Shown here in pieces: positions 45,247 to 54,152 of a stretch of 64,000 nt of DNA; positions within the stretch are counted from its first letter, which is position 1; every line of letters begins with the position of its first letter. The notes beneath the pieces are model-generated. The model saw only the letters and a program-made list of their open reading frames with translations. It ran no database searches and was not told the origin of the DNA. The translations under genes were made by a program, and so were the position numbers. This DNA comes from Blattamonas nauphoetae. Its lineage: Eukaryota > Preaxostyla > Oxymonadida. Location: positions 22,577 through 86,576 of the forward strand of contig JARBJD010000309.1 of the NCBI GenBank assembly GCA_033064195.1, read 5' to 3'.

Positions 45247-46700
45247 ATGGGAAACGATTCATCTCGTTCGCAAACGTCTTCTGATGTCGGTTTGAATGCT
45301 TTAGGGGAATCTCATTCAACTATCGACCCAGAACACGAACCATTTCTGAATTTCGATCCAAAGTCGAAATTGTCGTTCACAAAGAAATCGAAGATATATT
45401 GCTCGATTGTTGCCCTCGTGAACGCTGAATACCCTTTTGACAACGCTCTTCAAGACAGAGCCGCCCGGTTTTTAGGGAAGCTCGGATGGAATGTGGGCAA
45501 TGGACAAGACTATGTGATCAAACTCGTCACTAAACTTGTTCCCTCTTCAACTGGATCTCTTTCTGGGTTTGTGGAGAGTATTGCCACTCTCCTGTCATCT
45601 CCCCACTCGACCATAGTTCAAGCAGCGATGTCATTCCTGACAGCAACAACGAGGCGTTCACCTTTGCATATTCAGCTACGTATCATGGAGTCAGATCTCA
45701 TCAGCACTGTTTCTGAGGCTCTTCAAAATCACACACTTTCAATTGCAGGAAATGAAGAGATCATCAACAATCTGAAATTACACATCGACACATTCGCATG
45801 TCTCGCTAGTTCTGATTCTATCAGTATGCTTGACATCACTGATGCAGTAGACATATTCAACCATCGTGAAATGATCCTTCAGAAGGCTTTTATTCCATCG
45901 TCCCAATTTTTGGGATTTCTGATCTCAAATCGAAATCTTCTGAATAGAGACTTGTTCGACTCGTTCATGGCTCTGTTGGACGACCAACTTCGAATATGGG
46001 CAAATACAGAATATAGTGGACCCACTTTTTTCTCACGAATGAACACTTGAAATGACTCCATTAGCTTCGTTTATGTTCAAATAATCTTAAATTACTTAGA
46101 ATTTTTGAGAAAAAAGTTCGGAAAGTGGTTTTACAAATTTATCTACACTTCACCCGATCCTTTTTCCAGTCACTTTTTCACAATGTCTGGTCGTCTTCAC
46201 AGCCCCCCGCTCAAGAGCAGGGGGGGCTGTGAAGACTAGTAGTGAATTCTCAAAAGAAATACAGAAAAAAGGATCTTTGTGAAGTGTTGAAACAAATAAT
46301 GGCCTCGATCGGACCAAAGCGGGCTCTTCTTGTCCGCCCTCAAAATCACTTATTTTTATCATAAATTAATGCTTTATCACAAAATATTATCAGTTTGACG
46401 TTTTTATGTAGGTCCACTATATTCTGTTCTTGCCCGAATATGTCCATTTCATCGTCCAACATTGGAGTTTGTTCTCGCATCTCCGATTGTGATGGCCTTC
46501 ACTAGTTTTCTCACGCTCGTCGAAAAGGAGCATCGTTTCTTCTTAAAAATTGTTTATTATTACTCTATTGTTCACATTTCACAACAATATGTTTTATCAA
46601 CGTGCTCACAGTCTGCCCAAAACACGTGTTTTGATTCTGAACTCTTGGCTCACGATCGTGCTGGTACTTCATCTGAATTCGCTGATGAAAATCAAAGCTG
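45247..46700 (+). pseudogene. Family gene G, interrupted by a hAT-like MITE and degenerate at the 3' end
   Basis: The start is the ATG in gtttcaatgg; the leader motif tgggaagatcttc is upstream. Blocks EHEPFLNFDPKSKLSF, KIYCSIVALVNAEYPF, LVPSSTGSLSGFVESIATLL, DIFNHREMILQKAFIPSS run to residue ~250, where a 436-bp element enters. The frame resumes at 46435 with PFHRPTLEFVLASPIVMAF but loses family similarity after EKEHRFFLK and ends without the usual C terminus or downstream block. Removing the element restores LRICPFHRPTLEF exactly. Confidence 0.8.
45999..46434. mobile_element. 436-bp MITE with 8-bp duplication and a GC-rich central hairpin
   Basis: An 8-bp duplication, cgaatatg, lies at 45991-45998 and 46435-46442. 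Inverted ends read GGCAAATACAGAATATAGTG and GGCAAGAACAGAATATAGTG. A perfect 16-bp stem, GTCTTCACAGCCCCCC with its complement, lies at 46193-46236 around a loop that itself pairs GCTC with GAGC. The 8-bp duplication suggests hAT. No gene. Confidence 0.8.
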
Positions 46701-47010
46701 ATTTTTGTGTATTTCGAAATGGGAGAAAAGAGCTCTTAGCGAACAGAGAACTCGTCTGGTTGTGTTGGAAGTGAGAGACGACGAAACATCAACATGAACG
46801 AATGTGAGGATATGTCGACAAGGCTTAATGCACGCTGTTTGCTGAGACGGGAGAAGGAGAGAAAAGGAGGATGAAGAGATGAAACAAGAAAGGAGAGATG
46901 AAAGTGGAACGATTCACAGAAAGTGTTGGTGGTACGAACACAAGAAGCACAAAAAAGAGAAGACACCTCAAACAAAGCGGAGATGGCTGTGGAATGTCGA
47001 GAGTGTGAGG
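46701..47010. other. Intergenic, nothing identified
   Basis: Contains a short stretch (tctggttgtgttggaagtga) also present near 920 and, inverted, near 25.84 kb, so it is probably a remnant of the extended downstream block. No gene seen. Confidence 0.4.
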
Positions 47011-47018
47011 CGCATCCC

Positions 47019-47539
47019 CAGGCTTCTGATTTGATCCCAGTGATCCCAGTCGGATCTGATCCCACTAAATACCTACAATACCATTTCGTTTCTTTCATTT
47101 CAAAAAAGTCTTCTTATATATGATATTTGAATGGAAAAAAAAGTAAAAAGGAAAATGGTCACTTCATAGATCATGAAAATGCAAACTTTGGGTGCTGCTG
47201 TTTCAGTTTGTTCTACAACAATAATTATTAAAACAAGTCGATAATGCGTTATTATGTCTTCTTTGATGGTTTTTTCTCACTGACTAAAGTCAATGAAGGG
47301 AATACATCGAAAAAAGAAGTGTTGGTGATTGTGATCGTGCGTGTTTTTGGGAAATAAGAGCTGTCTGAAATATTGAAGAGCATTATGTGAAAACAAGAAG
47401 TGAATTGAACATGATTAATGAAGTGATAATGAGAAAATCTCAAAGGAAAAGAGTTGAAATTTGATCTCAGTCCAAATTTAGGCACTGACATCAATTGATC
47501 CCAGTTTTACCTATTTTGATGGGACTACTCAGATGCCTG
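47019..47539. mobile_element. 521-bp hAT-like MITE, copy A
   Basis: An 8-bp duplication, cgcatccc, at 47011-47018 and 47540-47547; ends CAGGCTTCTGA and, inverted, CAGGCATCTGA; tgatcccag words repeat near both ends. It is near-identical, inverted and of the same length, to copy B at 48964-49484. It sits in the downstream block of gene H. Confidence 0.88.
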
Positions 47540-47547
47540 CGCATCCC

Positions 47548-47863
47548 ATTTCGACGAGACAAACGAGAAGTGAGTCTGAGATGGTCCAAAAGTCGAGAAT
47601 GGGAAAGAGAATCCGGTCACAATGAACTGTGCAGGAACACAAGGAATTGTTTGGAGAGAGGACGGTTGACGATGTGACAGTCAAAGACAGTCGCGTTGAG
47701 AACAACCAACCCAAAAGAGCAGACAATTTCTGGACGATTGGAGGCGATCCCTGAATCTTTTCATCTGCACCAGCAATCAGAACATTCCAAACATCCGAGG
47801 AGAGTCCGCAGAAATGAGTTGGAGTCATTCGAGAGAGGGTGTTTCGATGTGTCTTTTGAGATG
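47548..47863. repeat. Conserved downstream block of family gene H
   Basis: Copy of the ~320-bp block, cut by MITE copy A on its far side. Here the antisense frame is broken by two stops, unlike the other copies. Confidence 0.6.
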
Positions 47864-48940
47864 CTACCATCGCGGCTTTTTCACATTCGATCCCAGCATT
47901 TGTGTGATGCAGTGGATATGTTCAACAATCCCGTAGTTACGAAAGCCGTCCAGATTCTTCCGAATCATCTGTTCGAGTGTGTCTTCGAAGCCTTTCGAAA
48001 TCAGAGCTTGAATCATCCGTTTCGCAGATTGGACCACTTCTGGACCTTCTCCATTCCATTCTCTGAGCGAATAGTCGATGTGTTGGAGAGTCATCAAGAG
48101 AGCATGACCATCTTCGATGAACGAGAGACAACTTGTGAATCCCATCGCAATCGGAGATGTGAGCACAAAATCCATTGTTGGACGATGAAATGGGCCGATT
48201 CGAATGAGTGTGCTCACAAAATCCATGAAGTCGTTGAAAACGTCTCCATTGAGGTTGTATCGATTTGTGATCAGAAATGTCACAAATCGTGACGATGGAA
48301 CCACGACCTTCTGAAAGATCAGTTCACGATGGTCGAATACGTCGACTGTATCAGTGATGCCGAGCAGGTTGAGATAGAATGGAGATGCGTGATCGACGAA
48401 TCTGTTGATGTGTCTGAGTAGTTCGCTGAATATATCTTCATTTACTGGAATTGGCAGTGTGTGAGGTTGAACAGTCGTTAACAGTTTGGCGACGAGATCT
48501 GACTCCACAAGACGATCTTGAATTTGGGGTGACGAATACACGAATGTGTTTCGAAGGAACGACAATGTTGCTGTGACCACCGTCGAGTGGGAAGATGACA
48601 ACAGAGTCAGAATACTCGAAACAAAGCTAGAAGGCGATCCAGTTGAAGAGGGAACGAGGCAAGTGACGAATTTTGATGCAAGATCTTGGTCCCACTTCGT
48701 GTTGACGTTCTTCAAGAACTGGGCAGCTCTGTCTTGAAGTGCATTGTCGAATTGGTAGTTGGTTTTCACCAGGGCAACAAGCGAACAATAAATTGCTGAT
48801 TGGTCCTTGAACGACAAGTTTGACTTTGCATCGAAAGTCAGGAAAGGCTCGCTCAATGTGTCCACAGTTGAACGAGATTCCCGTGAATGATTCAAAGAGG
48901 CATCATTGGTCTTGTTCAAATGTTCTGATTCTCTTTCCAT
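47864..48940 (-). CDS. Intact member of the 357-residue helical family (gene H)
   Basis: 358 residues from the ATG at 48940 in a tttcaatgg context. Blocks: EPFLTFDAKSNLSFKDQSAI, LVPSSTGSPSSFVSSILTLL, HSTVVTATLSFLRN, LVESDLVAKLLTTVQPHTLP, DHRELIFQKVVVPSSRF, PFHRPTMDFVLTSPIAMGF, SKGFEDTLEQMIRKN. No stop or frameshift. Its leader motif is cut by MITE copy B, whose 8-bp duplication (atcatccc) lies only 16 bp upstream of the ATG. The natural promoter is thus displaced by 521 bp, and the gene may be silent or driven from the MITE. Function unknown, as for the rest of the family. Confidence 0.85.
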   Translation of the reverse strand: MERESEHLNKTNDASLNHSRESRSTVDTLSEPFLTFDAKSNLSFKDQSAIYCSLVALVKTNYQFDNALQDRAAQFLKNVNTKWDQDLASKFVTCLVPSSTGSPSSFVSSILTLLSSSHSTVVTATLSFLRNTFVYSSPQIQDRLVESDLVAKLLTTVQPHTLPIPVNEDIFSELLRHINRFVDHASPFYLNLLGITDTVDVFDHRELIFQKVVVPSSRFVTFLITNRYNLNGDVFNDFMDFVSTLIRIGPFHRPTMDFVLTSPIAMGFTSCLSFIEDGHALLMTLQHIDYSLREWNGEGPEVVQSAKRMIQALISKGFEDTLEQMIRKNLDGFRNYGIVEHIHCITQMLGSNVKKPRW

Positions 48941-48963
48941 TGAAACTGGACTAGGATCATCCC

Positions 48964-49484
48964 CAGGCATCTGAGTAGTCCCATCAAAATAGGTAAAACT
49001 GGGATCAATTGATGTCAGTGCCTAAATTTGGACTGAGATCAAATTTCAACTCTTTTCCTTTGAGATTTTCTCATTATCACTTCATTAATCATGTTCAATT
49101 CACTTCTTGTTTTCACATAATGCTCTTCAATATTTCAGACAGCTCTTATTTCCCAAAAACACGCACGATCACAATCACCAACACTTCTTTTTTCGATGTA
49201 TTCCCTTCATTGACTTTAGTCAGTGAGAAAAAACCATCAAAGAAGACATAATAACGCATTATCGACTTGGTTTTATAATTATTGTTGTAGAACAAACTGA
49301 AACAGCAGCACCCAAAGTTTGCATTTTCATGATCTATGAAGTGACCATTTTCCTTTTTACTTTTTTTTCCATTCAAATATCATATATAAGAAGACTTTTT
49401 TGAAATGAAAGAAACGAAATGGTATTGTAGGTATTTAGTGGGATCAGATCCGACTGGGATCACTGGGATCAAATCAGAAGCCTG
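48964..49484. mobile_element. 521-bp hAT-like MITE, copy B (inverted relative to A)
   Basis: An 8-bp duplication, atcatccc, at 48956-48963 and 49485-49492; ends CAGGCATCTGA and, inverted, CAGGCTTCTGA. The duplication is part of the family leader motif tgggatgat, so the insertion is in the 5' leader of gene H. Copies A and B differ in their duplications and are therefore separate insertions. Confidence 0.88.
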
Positions 49485-49544
49485 ATCATCCCATTGTTAT
49501 TGATGATTCTATGAAGAAGAAACGAGTTGCACAAGACACGGATC

Positions 49545-50270
49545 ATTCAATGAAATGCTATCAATACGAAGAGACTAAACGATCAAAAAATCAATGACAA
49601 CAAATAAATGCTTGTCTGGCAAGTTGGACATTCTTCGATTGTTTCTGAGCCGACGTCCACACACCCAATTTGTTCTTCTTCAGACAGCAAACAACAAAGC
49701 AGGTGAAGCCAGATCCTTCAAAATGTGGATGAGAGATAGTTCGGAGTCTGAATGACAGAACGAGAGATGGGATGATTAACGCCCTTTTCGAAGACATCAG
49801 ATCCGCATGTGTGTTCGGAAATGGCATGTTGATACAATGGGATGGGAGTTTTGATTCATTTGATGTCGATATCGTTCAGTTCAGTGGATGAGAATGCGAG
49901 ATGTGAGAGGCCAGAAAACTCGTCACCAAAACAGGGAACGGGCAGAAGAAATCAATAATTGTCCACCCCACGAAGGCTAAGCATCAATAAATGATGAACT
50001 TTGAATGACAAACTCGTGGTTTCGTCAGGATGAATGAACAACGATCCTTCATCACGAATGAACCAGTTCGCTGAACAAGGACTCAAATCCAGTTCGTTAG
50101 CTGTTGGGAAGAGAATGAGAGACAATGATGACGAAGGAAAGACACAAATGGAGAGGAAGACAGAGAGAGCCCAAAACACTGAAAATGTCGATTGAAAGAA
50201 AAGAAAATGACAATATAGCAGAAAACACCTCAAACACATTGCGGGTGGCAGTGGAATGGTTGGTCTGTGG
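49545..50270. repeat. Segmental duplication, copy 2 (with 20700-21420)
   Basis: Same order as copy 1: 5' end of a minus-strand family gene, this spacer, then the downstream block and C terminus of another family gene. No coding sequence that I can support. Confidence 0.75.
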
Positions 50271-50603
50271 GGCCCATCTCATTTCGACGAGACAAACGAG
50301 ATATGTTTCTGAGATGGTTCGAAAGTCGAGATTGGGAAAGATAATCTGGTCACAATGCATCGTTCAAGGACGCAAGGAATTGTTTGGAGAGAGGACGGTT
50401 GACGATATGACAGTCAAAGACAGTCGCGTTGAGAACGACGAACCCAAAAGAGCAAACCTATTCTGGACGATTGGAGGCGATCCCAGAATCTGATCATCTG
50501 CACCAGCAGTCACAACATTCCCAACATCCGAGTAGAGTCCACAGAAATGAGTTGGAGTCATTCGAGAGAGACAGTTTCGATGTGTGAATTGTGATGCAAC
50601 CAG
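50271..50603. repeat. Conserved downstream block of family gene I
   Basis: Copy of the ~320-bp block; antisense frame with GERTVDDMTVKDSRVEND open from ~50.13 kb to a TGA at 50.49 kb. Confidence 0.65.
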
Positions 50604-51160
50604 TCACGGCTTCTTCACATTCGATCCCAGTTTCTGTGAGAGGACGTGACACTCTTCAACAATTTTGAATCCATAAGAACCGCTCTTATTGTTTTTCGAA
50701 ATCTGTTCGAGTGTGTCTTCGAAGCCTTCCGAAAACAGAGCTTGCATCATCCGTTGTCCAGATTGGGCCACTTCTGGGCCTTCATTCTTCCATTCACAGA
50801 GTGAATGGTTGATGGTTTCGAGAGGAATCTTTGTATCACCATCATTTTCGATGAACGAGAGATTTCTTGGTATGCTCATCACAATCGGAGATGCGAGAAC
50901 AAAATCCAATGTCGGACGATGGAATGGGCCTATTTGAAGGAGTGTGCCCAAAAGATAGACGAATGAGTTCAACAAGCGTTTATTGATGATGTTTCGATTT
51001 GTGATCAGAAATGTCACAAATTGAGACGACGGGATCACGACTTTTTGAAATATCATTTCACGACGGTTGAATGCATCGACTGCAGTTGTGATGCGTTGGG
51101 TCATGAGAGACCAGAAACTTGCCAGGCTGATGAATCTATCGTGGATTTTGATCATACTTT
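50604..51160 (-). pseudogene. Family gene I, C-terminal half only
   Basis: Minus-strand frame with FNRREMIFQKVVIPSSQF, PFHRPTLDFVLASPIVMSI, EGPEVAQSGQRMMQALFSEG and the C terminus GSNVKKP. The N-terminal half is missing; upstream of ~51.16 kb the sequence is unrelated and contains ACAGATCTG repeats. Truncated copy. Confidence 0.75.
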
Positions 51161-51178
51161 TGATTGGGTAAGTATAGA

Positions 51179-51255
51179 GACAGATCTGATTTTGTATACA
51201 CACAGATCTGTCCGTCGGTATAGGCACAGATCTGAAGGATACACACAGATCTGTC
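51179..51255. repeat. Four spaced copies of ACAGATCTG
   Basis: The palindromic AGATCT core occurs four times in ~75 bp at the broken 5' end of family gene I. It may mark the breakpoint or be a simple microsatellite-like array. Confidence 0.6.
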
Positions 51256-51403
51256 TATATGTTCATAATTTTCGACTATATCACACATTTTTTATCTTAT
51301 CTAGCTTCAAAACAAATTGTATGTCCCTCTACCCCCTGTAAACCAAAAGTCTGTCATTGTGTGAACGATGGAAGTGATCAAGCCAGACTAAGTTCAAAAC
51401 GTA

Positions 51404-52230
51404 TCACAGGTGTGACATGGTGAGGTGAGGGATGACAGCGATCGGATATGAGGGAGGAGTGATGTCATGGCTTTGTTGATGACGCGGTTCTGTGCAGGAA
51501 GCTGGCAGAGGGAAAGATTCAGGGAAAAAGTGAAATGAAGAGGAGAACGGGATACTGGTGCGAGATTCGGGTCGTATCGCATCCAGAAGAGCATCATTCA
51601 GGTACGGTGGAACAGGAGGTGCTATTGGTGGTGAAACAGTGAGGAGCACAGGATCCTCATTTCTGTCGTGTTGGGGCGACCAAGGAGAGATCTGAAAAGG
51701 CACTGTCTGTGCGGGGAAGGTAAGATATCACAGCAGGAGCGCGAGATGGAGTGGTGGCGAAGGCGGGGATTGGAGAAGGGGCGACAGGGGTTGAGAGGGG
51801 AGAAAGAGGGAGTTGCGGGGGTGTCTGAGGTTGTGGAGGGTGTTGGGTGGGGCTGGATGTGTTTCGGCGAGATGCGAGTGCTCTGTGGATGGTCGGAACA
51901 GGCGATGGTTCTTCCTCAGACTGCTCGCCTTCAAAGTCGTCTTCTGCAAGGATTTCAGTTTGTTCTTCTTCTTTGTCCTCCTCATTATCCATCGCTGCTG
52001 CTTTTTGATGTGTGATTCGCTTGATTTCTGCTGTTTCCCACTCTGACCATTCCCCAGCTTGAGTCCTTCGCTCGTTCTCAGCTATGATCGGTAGTAATTC
52101 AGCTATAGGACACAAAACCCGCTAATCGACCAAATCATACCTCTTCACCTGCTGTAGCACCCCAAACAAGACACGGAGAGTGGAGTGATGTCTGAACCGC
52201 TCTCGAACTCCACAATAAGTCCGCTGATGC
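51404..52230 (-). CDS. Intron-containing host gene, 5' end missing, product unknown
   Basis: Minus-strand exons read RTYCGVRERFRHHSTLRVLF (about 52.15-52.23 kb), then AELLPIIAENERRTQAGEW through a Glu-rich and a Pro/Ser/Thr-rich linker, then FQISPWSPQHDRNEDPVLL, ending HLTMSHL at 51404. In-phase joins need GT-AG introns of only about 25-27 bp (for example the one ending ccccgcacag near 51.70 kb). The 5' side runs into repeats at 52.3 kb. The N-terminal part is helical and could be a HEAT-type regulatory subunit, but I do not recognise it. If the introns are wrong, the linker frame extends to 51657 instead. Confidence 0.5.
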
Positions 52231-52379
52231 TCTTCGCAGGTTAATACAAAGTAGAGATATAGGGTGGTGGTTGAGTAGTTGATAAGGATAAGTGTAGGGA
52301 AATAGGTGGCATAGACAAGGGTGATTAGGCATAGGTGAAAAGATAGGTGAGGGGTGAAGGAGGCATTGATGAGTGGGGT

Positions 52380-52715
52380 ATTGATGTGTGATATTGATGA
52401 GTGGCATGGTTGAGGAGACATGATTGTGTGGACATGGTTGAAGAGGCATTGATGTTGAAATACGTGTCATGAGTGAATGTGGGTTGGTGAAGAGACATAA
52501 TTGAGGGGGGGGCATTGTTGAGTGGCATTGTTGAGTGGCATTGTTGTGTGGACATTGTTGAGGTGGCATTGTTGAGGTGGCATTGTTGTTGAGATACGTG
52601 AAATAAGTGTTTATGAGTTGGTGAAGGATATTGTTGTGTGGACATTGATTTATAGGCATTGATTGGTGGACATTGATGGGAGATGCATTGGTGCTGGGAA
52701 TTGATGGATGAACAC
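52380..52715. repeat. GTTGAGTGGCATT-type minisatellite
   Basis: Imperfect short repeats of ggcattgttgagtggcatt-like units, about a dozen copies. The apparent minus-strand proteins here (strings of NNATQQCHSTMPP) are products of the repeat, not genes. Confidence 0.75.
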
Positions 52716-52721
52716 AATGGC

Positions 52722-53570
52722 GATTGACTGGCCTAGGTGGCCTAGGTGGATCGCGAAATTAAATTGGTTTTTATTTTTGGAGGTCCACGGGTCCACAAGT
52801 CCACATGTGCAGAGGCACGGTTCGGATGAATATAAATGATAGGGACATTGATGATGGTGGATTTGGTGGAATTTTCATTGGTGTTGAAATTCATGGGTGT
52901 TTTCCAATGGCGATTGACTGGCCTAGGTGGCCTAGGTGGATCGCGAAATCAAATTGGTTTTTATTTTTGGGAGGTCCACAGGTCCACAGGTCCACGGGTC
53001 CACAGGTCCACATCGTGTAAAAAATAATGGAAATATCAGTTGTTCTAGCTCATTGCTGTTATATTACATGAATCATGTTTGGTGGACTTTTTATTTTGAT
53101 GCAACAATTATCTCTATTTGACCTAGGTCGTTGATAAATGAAAGGAGCATTATTGAAAAAGTCATCTGTGGTTTGTTCTTTTTTGTTCATTGCTGTCATC
53201 TTACATAAATTATATGTATTTCGGAGTTTTCATTGGTGTTGGAATTCATGAGTGTTTTCCAATGACGATTGACTGGACCAGGTGGCCTAGGTGGATCGCG
53301 AAATCAAATTGGTTTTTATTTTTGGAGGTCCACAGGTCCACAAGTCCACATGTCCACATCGAGTAAAAAAATAATGGAAATATCAATTGTTCTAGCTCAT
53401 TGATGCTTTATTACATAGTTTTTATATCAAGCGACTTTTTCATTGGTGTTGGATTTCATGAGTGTATTCCAATGGCGATTGACTGGCCTAGGTGGCCTAG
53501 GTGGATCGCGAAATCAAATTGGTTTTTATTTTTGGAGGTCCACAGGTCCACAAGTCCACATGTCCACGAT
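52722..53570. repeat. Four direct repeat blocks with iterated GTCCACA motifs
   Basis: Blocks at about 52724-52806, 52908-53014, 53266-53357 and 53475-53567 share ggcctaggtggatcgcgaaat, ttggtttttatttttgg and then 3-6 tandem copies of a 9-bp unit GGTCCACA(A/G). Spacers of ~100-260 bp also share ttcattggtgttg words. The structure resembles iterons, or the terminal repeats of a mobile element, and leads directly into the virus-like element. Confidence 0.75.
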
Positions 53571-53650
53571 CTAGTTAGAAATTATGGAACTATCCTGTAT
53601 GGGTTTTCTTTTTTTGCTCATTGCCGTCATATTACATAAATTATATGTAT

Positions 53651-53990
53651 TGTGGACTTTTATATTTTGATGCTACAATTTTCTCCATTTGACTTAGGTC
53701 ATTGATAAAAGAGAATAGCACAATTGCAAAGATCGTCTGTTCTTTGCTCAAAGCAGTCATATTACATTGATATTTATATGTGGACTTTTATATTTTGATG
53801 CTACAATTTTCTCCATTTGACTTAGGTCATTGATAAAAGAGAATAGCACAATTGCAAAGATCGTCTGTTCTTTGCTCAAAGCAGTCATATTACATTGATA
53901 TTTATATGTGGACTTTTATATTTTGATGCTACAATTATCTCTATATGTCTTAGGTCAGTATATAAAAGAAAATGTAAAGACTGTAGATAA
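53651..53990. repeat. 128-bp tandem repeat, 2.6 copies
   Basis: Units 53651-53778 and 53779-53906 are virtually identical, each beginning tgtggacttttatattttga; a third partial unit continues to ~53990. A diverged copy lies near 53.08-53.2 kb. Confidence 0.8.
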
Positions 53991-54021
53991 ACATCAGTAT
54001 AAGGCCATTTCTGAGCTCCTG

Positions 54022-54110
54022 TGGACTTGTGGACTTGTGGACCTGTGGACCTGCCAAAATAAAAACCAATTTAATTTCGCGATCCACCTAGGCCACCTGG
54101 GCCACTTTTG
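54022..54110. repeat. Inverted copy of the GTCCACA repeat block at the element's left edge
   Basis: The same block as at 52.7-53.6 kb in opposite orientation: gtggacttgtggacttgtgg followed by aaaaccaatttaatttcgcg and ccacctaggccacc. It lies 43 bp from the stop codon of the primase-helicase gene, so it may be the left terminus of the virus-like element. Confidence 0.7.
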
Positions 54111-54152
54111 GACAATCAATAGTTCTTCAAAAATATATCTACATTGTTGTGC

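Noticed and set aside
52135-52717. Minus-strand proteins rich in Asn, Gln, Met and Pro
   Set aside because: They are translations of the GTTGAGTGGCATT minisatellite, open only because of the repeat.
52722-53570. CRISPR-like spaced repeats
   Set aside because: Blocks are ~90 bp with internal tandem 9-mers and spacers of very unequal length that are themselves similar; a eukaryotic context and no cas genes.
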